A DNA stretch of 25,594 nt from an uncultured Mailhella sp. (GCA_910577155.1 CAJTMS010000031.1:1-25594); one strand, 5' to 3'. Shown: positions 1 through 7,751, counted from the stretch's first letter. Notes: a model not told the origin generated them from the letters alone. Translations and numbers: made by a program.

Positions 1-2
1 CC

Positions 3-77
3 TATATGCGCCAACTGGAACAGCCCTTTAAAAAAATTCGGGATAAATGGTTTAAATATAAAAATACACATGCATAA
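3..77 (+). CDS. C-terminal tail of an unidentified protein (partial at window edge)
   Basis: An open frame enters from the left edge and stops with TAA at 75-77. It encodes 24 residues beginning YMRQLEQPF and ending KYKNTHA, a basic, amphipathic tail that reads like a real protein terminus. A strong hairpin terminator begins one base into the stop codon, as expected after a genuine gene end. The fragment is too short to name a family. It converges on the minus-strand U32 gene. The other two plus-strand frames look less coherent here, but one of them also stays open, so the assignment rests mainly on the terminator. Confidence 0.5.
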   Translation, partial: YMRQLEQPFKKIRDKWFKYKNTHA

Positions 78-105
78 AAAAATCCCTCATCAGAGGGATT
101 TTTTT
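76..105. terminator. Bidirectional intrinsic terminator between convergent genes
   Basis: A perfect stem TCCCTC / GAGGGA (83-88 with 93-98) closes a four-base loop, flanked by an A-run on the left and a T-run on the right. The A and T runs can extend the stem. Read on either strand, the hairpin is followed by at least seven T, so it can stop both the plus-strand gene ending at 77 and the minus-strand U32 gene, whose stop codon at 105-107 touches it. Confidence 0.85.
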
Positions 106-2579
106 TATAATAATGTATTATTCCAGTTAAATTCGCTGGATTTTCTTTCCTGTTCATTGGGGCAATGCTCTTCGAGTTTGACAAAAAAGCTGTAGCCTGC
201 ATGTTCCAGCTCTGCTTTATGTACAGATAAATCCATAGGCCATGCAGGATAAATCCATAGGTTTTGCCCGTATTTTCTTGTCCAGAATTGTTCTCCTTTC
301 GGACTTTCAAATGGAATATTGCTTTTGAGGTAAAGCGGATCGTGACGGGATAAGCCCATAGGCCAAAAACCTTCCAGAACAAAGCCGAGAGGAAGTGAGG
401 ATTGACGGGGCAAGAGAAGAAAATCATCACGGGAAAGTTCCGGGCTGACAATAGCATCATCAAAACCCATGCGCTTGAGCAGGGCAATCATCGATGCATT
501 GGCAATATTGCAAAATGGTCCTGCTGTGAGGTGAAAGCGGTTTTCTTTTTGATTTGTTTTTCCGCCTCGCGGCACGTTGATTTTGCTGCTTGGGCTGTTT
601 GGCTTTCCTCTTTCTGTTTTAACTTCCTGCCCAAAGTTTTCAAAACGGCAGGTAAAGGCCGGAAAGTTCTGGAAAAAGGCAATTTGCCAAGGTTCATTGC
701 AGACAAAATGCAGAGCCCCGTTTCTGACCGCTTCGAGAATTGTTTTTTGCCAAATATATTCTTCATTTGTCCAGATAACAGGGGGGAGCCACCATGAAAT
801 GCGGGGGGCAAGTGTGCGTGAAACCGCCCGCACTGTGCTGGGACTGAGCCATAAACCTGTCAATGCACTTCTGGCTGCCTTTGTTTCCTTACCCTGAGGA
901 AGAGATACACGAACATTGATATTCAAGCCTTTGCGGGTTTGGCAGGGTTTTGGCAAATGGGGAGTAAAATCAACACTTGCGCTTTGCACACGGGGCATGG
1001 CATCAAGTTTTTTCTCCCACAAGGATAACTCCGCAAGAAGTTCCGGTTCTTTTCTGTCAATAAGAAAGACAGGTGTTCCTGCCTTTGGAGTTTTATGCCG
1101 TTCACCTTTTATGGTAAAGGAGCCTGCTTTTGGAATCGAACGGCTGACAGCAATGGTTGCATGCCATGGATCATCTTCATAGCCAATGCGGAGCAAATCT
1201 TTGGCAATAAGCGGAATATACGGTTTAAAATAGGGCAGGGAAAGATTTTGCCGTGTTTGGGAATGTTGGTTTTTTCCTTTTTGGGGCATTTTCTTTTCTT
1301 TATGATTTTTCTTTTCTTCCACAGTGTCAAACTGGATTTTGCCAACCAAGAGTCCGGAACCGGTATTTTCTTCAGGGGCAGTCACGGTTTGCTCGTTCTG
1401 CGGAAGGAAAAGGCTGTGAGTACTTGGTCTGCCAAGAGCCATGGCAAGGAGTTTTTCCGCTTCTTTTTTGGCTGCATTTCCTTCATCCCGCAGCAGTTTA
1501 TAGGCTAAAACGGTGTGGTAAACATAGTGAGGACCTTTTTTTCTGCCCTCAATTTTCCAGCAGTTTATTTGCGGAATGGAAAGCAATGTCTTGACAAGCA
1601 CATCAAGAGAAAAATCTTGGCTTGAAAAATATCTGCCTTCACGGGATTTTTGTTTGTAAACACGACGGCAAGGCTGTACACAGCGTCCGCGCAGACCGCT
1701 TTTTCCTCCCATATAGCTTGACCAGTAGCAGCGTCCGGAAACACAAAAACAAAGCGCACCATGGATAAAAAGTTCAAGACTTAAATCCTTTGGGCAGTTT
1801 TCTGCAATAAGCCGCAGTTCATCAATATTGATTTCACGAGGCAAAATAACACGGTTTGCCCCAAGATTATAGGCATTTTCAAGGGCTTTCGGGTGGGTGA
1901 TATTGGCAAGGGTTGAAAGGTGCATTTCTCCCTCAAAACCTGCCTGGCGGGCAATATCAATCAGTCCTGCGTCTTGGATAATAAGGGCATTGGGTTTCAC
2001 ATCTCTTGCCAGACGTTTAAACAGCCGCCCGACGGCAAGAATATCATTGGGCTTGACAAGAGAGTTAAAGGCAATATTAATTTTTTTGCCGTATTCACCT
2101 GCAAGATTAACCATTTGGGAAAGTTCGGAAATACTGAAGTTATCAGCACCAGCCCGGGCAGAAAAGTTTTTCAATCCCACATAGGTGGCATCAGCCCCGG
2201 CAGCAAGCCCGGCAAGAAAAGAAGACTTATCCCCGGCAGGGGCAAGGATTTCCGGTTTAAAACCTGCAACAGGCTGCAAAGAGCCTAAGATAATACTGCT
2301 TTTTGGGCTTGTTTCTTCAGATACGGTATAGTGAATGGGGGCAAGGGGAGCATCAAAGGAAAGTTCCTCTATTTCCAAATTGGGAATACCAAAAGTCTCT
2401 TCTCTTTTCGGCTCTGTTTCAAGGTTGTTTTCTGAATCTTTAGATAATAAGAGCGTTTTTGGTTTTGCTTGTGCATTTCTTTTTTTATAGTGCTGAGAAT
2501 TTTTTGAGGAAACTTTTTGAGAATTTTTTTGAGAAGTTCTTGGAGAGGATTTAGGAGTAGTTTTGGCTTTGGTTTTCAC
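105..2579 (-). CDS. Peptidase U32 family protein (RlhA/TrhP-type), with basic N-terminal extension
   Basis: Members of this family (RlhA, TrhP) hydroxylate rRNA or tRNA and others are annotated as collagenase-like peptidases; the exact substrate here is unknown. The U32 core starts near residue 108 (KPEILAPAGD) and continues through a TIM-barrel-like region. The signature lies around residues 270-304 (LFIHGALCFCVSGRC, then CVQPC), giving Cys 277, 279, 284, 300 and 304, which in relatives may hold an iron-sulphur cluster. About 824 residues is long for the family, leaving room for the C-terminal region seen in long U32 proteins. The first 100 residues are Lys/Ser/Gln-rich and probably disordered. 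I chose the GTG at 2579 because AGAGG sits five bases upstream of it; a TTG at 2597 is in frame but has no ribosome binding site. It is a single gene with its own promoter and terminator. Confidence 0.88.
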   Translation of the reverse strand: MKTKAKTTPKSSPRTSQKNSQKVSSKNSQHYKKRNAQAKPKTLLLSKDSENNLETEPKREETFGIPNLEIEELSFDAPLAPIHYTVSEETSPKSSIILGSLQPVAGFKPEILAPAGDKSSFLAGLAAGADATYVGLKNFSARAGADNFSISELSQMVNLAGEYGKKINIAFNSLVKPNDILAVGRLFKRLARDVKPNALIIQDAGLIDIARQAGFEGEMHLSTLANITHPKALENAYNLGANRVILPREINIDELRLIAENCPKDLSLELFIHGALCFCVSGRCYWSSYMGGKSGLRGRCVQPCRRVYKQKSREGRYFSSQDFSLDVLVKTLLSIPQINCWKIEGRKKGPHYVYHTVLAYKLLRDEGNAAKKEAEKLLAMALGRPSTHSLFLPQNEQTVTAPEENTGSGLLVGKIQFDTVEEKKNHKEKKMPQKGKNQHSQTRQNLSLPYFKPYIPLIAKDLLRIGYEDDPWHATIAVSRSIPKAGSFTIKGERHKTPKAGTPVFLIDRKEPELLAELSLWEKKLDAMPRVQSASVDFTPHLPKPCQTRKGLNINVRVSLPQGKETKAARSALTGLWLSPSTVRAVSRTLAPRISWWLPPVIWTNEEYIWQKTILEAVRNGALHFVCNEPWQIAFFQNFPAFTCRFENFGQEVKTERGKPNSPSSKINVPRGGKTNQKENRFHLTAGPFCNIANASMIALLKRMGFDDAIVSPELSRDDFLLLPRQSSLPLGFVLEGFWPMGLSRHDPLYLKSNIPFESPKGEQFWTRKYGQNLWIYPAWPMDLSVHKAELEHAGYSFFVKLEEHCPNEQERKSSEFNWNNTLL

Positions 2580-2598
2580 GACTGCCTCTTTTTGCAAA

Positions 2599-2623
2599 AT
2601 GTTAATATATTTAATGTTAACAT
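2599..2623. promoter_or_regulatory. Inverted repeat overlapping the U32 gene transcription start (possible operator)
   Basis: ATGTTAA (2599-2605) and TTAACAT (2617-2623) form a perfect 7-bp inverted repeat with an 11-base spacer, between the predicted -10 box and the start codon of the U32 gene. The placement suits a repressor site, but in such AT-rich DNA it could be chance. Confidence 0.3.
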
Positions 2624-2652
2624 AGCATAATAAGCCTTATGAAAAGTGTAAA
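2624..2652 (-). promoter_or_regulatory. Predicted sigma-70 promoter of the U32 gene
   Basis: On the minus strand, TTTACA (2652-2647) is followed after 17 bases by TATGCT (2629-2624). This matches five and four of six consensus positions at ideal spacing. Transcription would begin near 2617, giving a leader of about 38 bases before the GTG at 2579. Confidence 0.5.
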
Positions 2653-2831
2653 GGAAAATATTTATTCCTTATGGCTGAGGAAAATTTTTCTTTTAAGGTG
2701 AAATTTAAGGAAAATTTTGATGATTTTTTCCCATATTTTTTAAGTCAAAATTCTGAATTTAACTGGGAAATTTTTGCATATACCGAAATTGTATTTTTAT
2801 AACTATATGAAAACATATGATAATTTTGTTT

Positions 2832-2846
2832 TGGCACGTTCATTGC
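2832..2846 (+). promoter_or_regulatory. Sigma-54 (-24/-12) promoter of flagellin gene
   Basis: TGGCAC (2832-2837), five bases, then TTGC (2843-2846) is an exact match to the sigma-54 core consensus TGGCAC-N5-TTGC. Transcription should start about 12 bases downstream, near 2858, ahead of the AGGAGGGG ribosome binding site at 2872-2879. An ATATG-AAAA-CATAT inverted repeat at 2805-2818 lies just upstream and could bind an activator or simply be AT-rich background. Confidence 0.85.
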
Positions 2847-2885
2847 TTTATGTAAGGCATACCTAAACCTTAGGAGGGGTGAATT

Positions 2886-3794
2886 ATGTCATTAGTTGTA
2901 AATCATAACATGATGGCGATGAACGTAGCGAGAAACTTAAATTCTCACTATAACAGACTTGCAACATCTACAAGGAGATTATCATCCGGATTACGCATCG
3001 GTACCGCTGCGGATGACGCAGCAGGACTTGCAATTCGCGAACTTATGCGTTCAGATGTCGCAACATTACAACAAGGTGTGCGTAACGCCAACGACGCAAT
3101 ATCCTTGATTCAAACTGCTGATGGAGCTCTTCAAACCATTGACGAAAAGCTTATTCGTATGAAAGAGCTTGCAGAACAAGCTGCAACCGGTACGTATGAC
3201 TCTGTTCAGCGTGCTATGATTGACTCAGAATACCAACAAATGGCTTCGGAAATTACCCGTATTTCCATGGCCACTGACTTCAATAACATTAAATTGCTTG
3301 ACGGTAGCTTAAGTTCAAATGATCCGTATAATCCGCCATATGGTCACGATGGTACCGGATTAAAGTCCGTTGGTCCATTAAAAATCCACTTTGGTACCGG
3401 AAACGATTCAGACGAAGATTACTACTACCTCACCATTGGCTGTACCACAGCTTCCGCCCTTGGTCTTGGCAACAATTCAAATTTAGATGCCGGGCATAAT
3501 ATTTCAACACAAGCTAATGCACAGATGGCACTTGAAGCAATCAATGCTGCAATTGTATCAAAAGATAATATTCGTGCACATCTTGGTGCAATGCAAAACC
3601 GCTTGGAAGCAACAATCAGTAATATTTCAATCCAAGCAGAGAACATTCAAGCTGCAGAATCCCGAATTTCTGACGTTGACGTAGCAACAGAAATGACAGA
3701 GTTTGTACGTAACCAAGTTCTCAGTAATACTGCTGTTTCAATGCTTTCTCAAGCTAACCAATTACCGCAAATGGCTTTGCAATTAATAGGATAA
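2886..3794 (+). CDS. Flagellin, filament subunit
   Basis: This is the structural subunit of the flagellar filament, exported through the flagellar type III apparatus. The N-terminal D0/D1 region (about residues 1-140) has the family landmarks: SLVVNHNMMAMNVARNL, RLSSGLRIGTAADDAAGLAI, NDAISLIQTADGAL. The C-terminal D1/D0 region (about 215-302) carries NIQAAESRISDVDVATEM and ends QLPQMALQLIG. Only about 75 residues lie between, so the surface-exposed domain is small; at 302 residues it is a short flagellin. It starts at ATG 2886, seven bases after a near-perfect Shine-Dalgarno (AGGAGGGG). No other flagellar gene is nearby, so it is a monocistronic flagellin unit. The exact sigma-54 promoter indicates control by RpoN and a flagellar activator rather than the more usual sigma-28. 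Confidence 0.97.
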   Translation: MSLVVNHNMMAMNVARNLNSHYNRLATSTRRLSSGLRIGTAADDAAGLAIRELMRSDVATLQQGVRNANDAISLIQTADGALQTIDEKLIRMKELAEQAATGTYDSVQRAMIDSEYQQMASEITRISMATDFNNIKLLDGSLSSNDPYNPPYGHDGTGLKSVGPLKIHFGTGNDSDEDYYYLTIGCTTASALGLGNNSNLDAGHNISTQANAQMALEAINAAIVSKDNIRAHLGAMQNRLEATISNISIQAENIQAAESRISDVDVATEMTEFVRNQVLSNTAVSMLSQANQLPQMALQLIG

Positions 3795-3818
3795 TATTTT
3801 TTAGAAAAATTTTTGCTG

Positions 3819-4012
3819 GATTAGGAATGCTCCTAATCATAGTTCATCACCTAGGTATAAGGTATACCAGAGATTTTCTTCTGCCTTTTTGGGCAGAAGA
3901 AGTCCCTGAGTAACTTAGTGTGATATTTTTCAGAGGAAATTGTCCTTATCAACCTTATATGCTCTGATAACATGGAGGGAGTAAGGATGTGCATAGTCGT
4001 GTATAACCGTTG
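3819..4012 (+). other. Hairpin-rich region downstream of flagellin (candidate structured 3' UTR or small RNA)
   Basis: The 358 bases between flagellin and rnc hold no convincing gene. Three hairpins follow one another: GATTAGGA-ATGC-TCCTAATC (3819-3838, perfect 8-bp stem), GGTATA-AGG-TATACC (3854-3868) and TTCTTCTGCC-loop-GGCAGAAGAA (3876-3901, perfect 10-bp stem). Further on, TTATCA/TGATAA (3946/3965) and TCCTTA/TAAGGA (3943/3982) could pair in alternative ways. None of these hairpins is followed by a T-run, so they are not terminators; the true terminator comes at 4013. The density of perfect stems suggests a structured RNA. Confidence 0.45.
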
Positions 4013-4047
4013 AAAGTCCATTCATATTTTTATGAATGGACTTTTTT
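4013..4047 (+). terminator. Intrinsic terminator of the flagellin transcription unit
   Basis: GTCCATTCAT (4016-4025) pairs perfectly with ATGAATGGAC (4032-4041) around a short T-rich loop, followed by a run of seven T (4042-4048). It ends either the long flagellin transcript or a separate small RNA in 3819-4012. Confidence 0.85.
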
Positions 4048-4152
4048 TATTTTATTGTTTCTTTATAATACGATAAGCATGATGAATAGTATGCAGAAAT
4101 ATCCAAGAGGAATAACAGGAATAGGTGTTGTCTGTACTTGTTTTATTTTCAC

Positions 4153-4860
4153 TTATTCTGCCATGAGCTTCTGATATTTTTCAAGGGCAAGCCGGGCAGC
4201 TTCGTGTTCTGCTTTTTTTATGCTGCTATGGCTTGCAGTGACGGAAAAACCTTGCGGGGATACATAACGGACAGTAAAGGTTTTATTGTGTTCAGGTCCT
4301 TCTTGGGAAAGAAGTTCGTATTGAGGTGTATGGCTGAAATGGGCTTGGGTAAGTTCCTGCAGCAGTGTTTTATAGCTTTTTTTCTGGATGACTGTCTCCT
4401 GCTTGGGGAACTTTTTGTCAAAAAGCGCAAGGACGATTTTTTTTGAGACTGCAAAATCACTGTCCAAATAAATTGCCCCTAAAATTGCCTCAACAGCGTC
4501 AGCAATAAGGGCAGGGCGAGTTCTTCCCCCTTGCTGCTCTTCACCAATGCCAAGGCGCAAATATTCAGGTATGTGCAGCTGTCTTGCTGTTTCTGCCAGA
4601 GATTTTTCATTGACAATCTGGGAGCGAAAATGGGTTAAAATTCCTTCACGGGCTTGAGGAAAACGTTTATACAGTTCTTCAGAGATATGGATTTCTAAAA
4701 TCGCATCTCCTAAAAATTCAAGGCGTTCATTATGGGTGGAGGAGGAGTTTTCGTTAATATAGGAACTATGGGTCAACGCCGTGATTAATAGATTGATATC
4801 TTTAAACTGATAACCTAAATTATTTTGTAAGTTTTGCAATTCGTGTAAATTGGTATCCAT
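4153..4860 (-). CDS. rnc: Ribonuclease III
   Basis: This double-strand-specific endoribonuclease processes rRNA precursors and structured mRNAs in the cytoplasm. The catalytic domain contains the signature NERLEFLGDAIL (about residues 43-54) and the second metal-binding stretch LIADAVEAILGAIYLDSDF, so the acidic active-site residues are present. A C-terminal double-stranded-RNA-binding domain follows (SYKTLLQELTQ through IKKAEHEAARLALEKY). At 235 residues it is of normal family length. The start is ATG 4858-4860 (MDTNLHELQNL); the frame stays open upstream but that stretch overlaps the preceding gene and does not resemble the family. No Shine-Dalgarno is visible because a terminator-like hairpin occupies the leader. 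Confidence 0.95.
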   Translation of the reverse strand: MDTNLHELQNLQNNLGYQFKDINLLITALTHSSYINENSSSTHNERLEFLGDAILEIHISEELYKRFPQAREGILTHFRSQIVNEKSLAETARQLHIPEYLRLGIGEEQQGGRTRPALIADAVEAILGAIYLDSDFAVSKKIVLALFDKKFPKQETVIQKKSYKTLLQELTQAHFSHTPQYELLSQEGPEHNKTFTVRYVSPQGFSVTASHSSIKKAEHEAARLALEKYQKLMAE

Positions 4861-4863
4861 ACT

Positions 4864-4890
4864 ATAAAAAAGAGGGGGAAAATCCCCTCT
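4864..4890 (-). terminator. Terminator-like hairpin directly before the rnc start codon
   Basis: On the minus strand AGAGGGG (4890-4884) pairs with CCCCTCT (4877-4871) and is followed by six T, ending four bases before the rnc ATG. It starts one base after the stop codon of the upstream membrane-protein gene. It looks like an intrinsic terminator of that gene, but could equally be a leader hairpin of rnc mRNA. Confidence 0.7.
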
Positions 4891-4891
4891 G

Positions 4892-5662
4892 TCAGTTTTC
4901 TTCGGGATTTTGTACCCAATGCTGGAATTCCTGATCAAAGCGTTCCTTGATTGTTGACCAAGACTCACCAGTTTTGAAATATTCATCAAGGGTATAAAGG
5001 TGGGTATCAATAAAATTCATAATCGTATCGGCATTGACAAGGGCATAATCCAAATTAGAACGGAAATTTTCCATTGCCTCAATAATATCCGGGTGATTAA
5101 AGTTTTCTTCCGGAGTATCTGCAACAATGGGCTGCCGATAAACTTTTTGGTACAGAATTTTTAAGTTGTTATATTCAATGTTGTCAATATGTTGTGACCG
5201 AATATAATTTAACAAATCCTGATGAAGAGCGTTAAAGTCGGTTACTGCTTTATAGGATTTAGTATTTTTGAAAAAGGGGTCATAAGAAAAAAGAGCAAAA
5301 TATTCATCATAGAGAAGTTTTTTAATTTTGATAAATGCATCCTTATGGTAAAGGAATTTTTCAATATCAACATAACGTTTACCGTCAATAACATCAATAA
5401 GACGCATTTTATGGTGCAAAAGTTCTGCATAAACACGTCCGGCTCTGCGTTTTAATAAAAGGATAAACGTTTGTTCCGTGCTTTTATACATAACAAAACT
5501 TGCGACAAGTCCGACCACACTGACAGAAAACACAGAAACGGGAGCGCTTAAAAATGCCAAGTGCAAAAAGTCAGAACTTGAAAGCGTAAATAAGGCTATG
5601 CACAAAGCTGCAATAACGCAAATACTTGCAAAATATACACAAAGGCTTTTATAAAGTTTCAT
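4892..5662 (-). CDS. Uncharacterised inner-membrane protein with two N-terminal helices
   Basis: I do not recognise a family. The 256-residue product has two hydrophobic segments, about residues 8-29 and 38-60, followed by an arginine-rich turn (KRRAGRVY) that by the positive-inside rule places the remaining 190 residues in the cytoplasm. That domain is charged, helical-looking and rich in Tyr, Asp and Lys, with no cysteine cluster, nucleotide-binding loop or catalytic motif I can identify. It starts at ATG 5662 with a weak GGTG upstream. It lies between nadD and rnc on the same strand, with about 100 bases to nadD, and ends at a hairpin placed before rnc. Confidence 0.8.
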   Translation of the reverse strand: MKLYKSLCVYFASICVIAALCIALFTLSSSDFLHLAFLSAPVSVFSVSVVGLVASFVMYKSTEQTFILLLKRRAGRVYAELLHHKMRLIDVIDGKRYVDIEKFLYHKDAFIKIKKLLYDEYFALFSYDPFFKNTKSYKAVTDFNALHQDLLNYIRSQHIDNIEYNNLKILYQKVYRQPIVADTPEENFNHPDIIEAMENFRSNLDYALVNADTIMNFIDTHLYTLDEYFKTGESWSTIKERFDQEFQHWVQNPEEN

Positions 5663-5768
5663 TTTTCACCAATAATCAAAGAATTAAACACAAAAAGGCA
5701 GAACAAGCCTGCATGCGTTTATGTATGACATAGTTGCAGCTTTGTAAAGGAAAATTGTAAAAAAAATT

Positions 5769-6470
5769 TTATTTCCAGTATTTTTTTACAATTTCTTCCT
5801 GCCGGGCTAAAAGTGTTATTGCGTCATCATGGACTAAGCCTTTAATATTGCGCTTTGTTGCCCACAGTTTACGGATGGAAGTAGCGTCAATGTTAAGGGT
5901 AGGAATATTAATGAAGGTACAAATACACGTATCATCGAGAAAGAGTTTAACTTTTTTTTGTTTTGCCAGAGGCAGTGAGGAATTTTCTTCCTGAATGAAA
6001 CAGCCGTCCCAATAGGATTTTGCAATCTGATAAAAATCCTGCGCTGTTTTTCCCAGTCTTGCAACCACAACAAGATTTGCAGCAGTGTGCAGGGATAAAC
6101 CGTTGTGCCATGTGGGCAGGGCTTTAAAATCTTCAATACCCATTAAAAAATACGGAATGGCATGAGGATAGGCTTTTTTCCACTCGTACAAAATTACGTC
6201 AGTATAGGAAGGACCGCAAATATTTTCCTCTATTCTGTTGATATGAATAAAATCAAGACCATGAACCGATTTTTCAATGCATTGTATGCGAAGTTCAAAA
6301 GGCAGCAGCCCCTCTTTTTGCGGGTGGTTGAAGGATACGAGCAAATCAATGGCGTCAAGATCTAATTCTTCTGCAATTTCAATGGCATGGCGTAAGTGCC
6401 CGTTATGAAAGGGGTTAAACGCCCCTCCCATAATACCCACTTTTTTATTGGCGAATTTGTCCATTTCCAT
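5769..6470 (-). CDS. nadD: Nicotinate-nucleotide adenylyltransferase
   Basis: It transfers AMP from ATP to nicotinate mononucleotide, the step of NAD synthesis that makes deamido-NAD. The nucleotidyltransferase signature GIMGGAFNPFHNGHL sits at residues 12-26, the substrate-binding stretch PYFLMGIEDFKALPTWH at about 106-122, and the C-terminal ATP-binding SIR motif (ATSIRKL) at 196-202. At 233 residues it is normal in length. The start region overlaps the end of proA by 26 bases, so the two are probably co-transcribed and translationally coupled; Met1 (6470) and Met3 (6464) are both possible starts. The proA-nadD pairing is common in bacteria. Confidence 0.93.
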   Translation of the reverse strand: MEMDKFANKKVGIMGGAFNPFHNGHLRHAIEIAEELDLDAIDLLVSFNHPQKEGLLPFELRIQCIEKSVHGLDFIHINRIEENICGPSYTDVILYEWKKAYPHAIPYFLMGIEDFKALPTWHNGLSLHTAANLVVVARLGKTAQDFYQIAKSYWDGCFIQEENSSLPLAKQKKVKLFLDDTCICTFINIPTLNIDATSIRKLWATKRNIKGLVHDDAITLLARQEEIVKKYWK

Positions 6471-7707
6471 ATACTATAAATTTTGTTGTGGTTAATTCTT
6501 CCACTCCCATGGGACCATAGGCATGCATTTTGGTTGTGCTGATGCCTATTTCTGCTCCCAGCCCCAGTTCCCCTCCGTCGTTAAACCGGGAAGAAGCATT
6601 GACAGCCACCATGGCTGCGTCTGCTTCCCGTAAAAAGCGCTGGGCATGCTCATAATCATTGGTGCAAATAACTTCTGTATGATGAGAGCCGTACGTATGA
6701 ATGTAATCAAGGGCTTCATCAAGGGAATTGACAAGAATACAAACCATTTGCAATGCCCCGAACTCTTTGCCCTTATGTTCTTCCTGAATGGGTTTTGCAA
6801 GTTTTGTAAAAAGAGGCAGGCTTTTTTCACAGGCAAAAATTTCTACATTTTTTTCGGCTAATTTTTCTTCTAAAAGAGGAATAAATTTTTCTGCAACGGC
6901 ACTATGGACAAGCACGCCCTCAAGAGCATTGCAGACGCCCGTTCTTTGGGTTTTTGCATTAAAAATAATTTCAATGGTTTTGGCAAAATCCGCACTTTTA
7001 TCAACAAATAAATGGGGAACACCCTTGTCGTGTTTCAGGACCGGCATGGTGGCATGGCTGGCTATGGACTGCACCATTTTTTCTCCGCCGCGCGGTATCA
7101 TAACGTCAATAAACTGTGAAAGTCTGCAAAGCTCATAAATGCTTTCATGGTCCGTATTTTCAATATATTGGACAATTTTTTTGCTCAGTCCGCTTTGGGA
7201 AAGGGCTTCTTGGATACAGCGTGCCAACATGATATTGGAATGATATGCTTCTGAGCCTCCGCGCAAAATAACGGCATTTCCGGCTTTGAGGCATAAAATA
7301 GCGGCGTCAATAGTCACATTGGGGCGGGATTCATACACCATGGCGATAACCCCAAGGGGAATGCGCATTTTTCCTACCAGTAACCCGTTGGGGCGCTGCC
7401 ATTGTTTATCCATGGCTCCGATAGGGTCAGGCAGTCCCGCAATAAACAGGCAGGCATCAGCCATGCTCCGGATAATTTTTTCTGTCAGTGTCAGTCTGTC
7501 AATTTTAGGCAGTGACAGATTATTTTTTTGGGCTTCTGCAATATCAAGGGCATTTGCCTTTAAAATTTCTGTTTGTCTGTCTGCAAGAATACGGGCAAGA
7601 TTGGTGAGTGCCGAATTTTTTTGTTCAGGGCTTGCTTTGGCTATTTCACGGGAAACTTGTTTTGCTGTTTGTGCAATTGTGTAAATTTGTGATGAAAGAT
7701 TTTCCAT
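6445..7707 (-). CDS. proA: Glutamate-5-semialdehyde dehydrogenase (gamma-glutamyl phosphate reductase)
   Basis: This is the second enzyme of proline synthesis, reducing gamma-glutamyl phosphate with NADPH. The aldehyde-dehydrogenase-like fold is visible throughout: RIPLGVIAMVYESRPNVTID at 116-134, KAGNAVILRGGSEA at 141-154, IPRGGEKMV at 204-212, and the catalytic cysteine Cys259 in TQRTGVCNALEGVLVH. The C-terminal GPMGVEELTTTKFIVYGNG is characteristic. At 420 residues it is full length. It is the first gene of a proA-nadD unit with its own promoter; proB is not in the window. Confidence 0.97.
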   Translation of the reverse strand: MENLSSQIYTIAQTAKQVSREIAKASPEQKNSALTNLARILADRQTEILKANALDIAEAQKNNLSLPKIDRLTLTEKIIRSMADACLFIAGLPDPIGAMDKQWQRPNGLLVGKMRIPLGVIAMVYESRPNVTIDAAILCLKAGNAVILRGGSEAYHSNIMLARCIQEALSQSGLSKKIVQYIENTDHESIYELCRLSQFIDVMIPRGGEKMVQSIASHATMPVLKHDKGVPHLFVDKSADFAKTIEIIFNAKTQRTGVCNALEGVLVHSAVAEKFIPLLEEKLAEKNVEIFACEKSLPLFTKLAKPIQEEHKGKEFGALQMVCILVNSLDEALDYIHTYGSHHTEVICTNDYEHAQRFLREADAAMVAVNASSRFNDGGELGLGAEIGISTTKMHAYGPMGVEELTTTKFIVYGNGQIRQ

Positions 7708-7751
7708 TTTTTTTACTCTTGTTACAAGTTTGTCAATTCAAATTTTTATGT

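Noticed and set aside
402..2288. Several plus-strand open frames of 80-137 codons
   Set aside because: They lie antisense inside the U32 gene, lack ribosome binding sites and family resemblance, and follow from its codon bias.
3972..4013. ATG-initiated 13-codon frame (MEGVRMCIVVYNR) in the flagellin 3' region
   Set aside because: It is very short, has no ribosome binding site and overlaps the base-paired region; there is no sign of coding.
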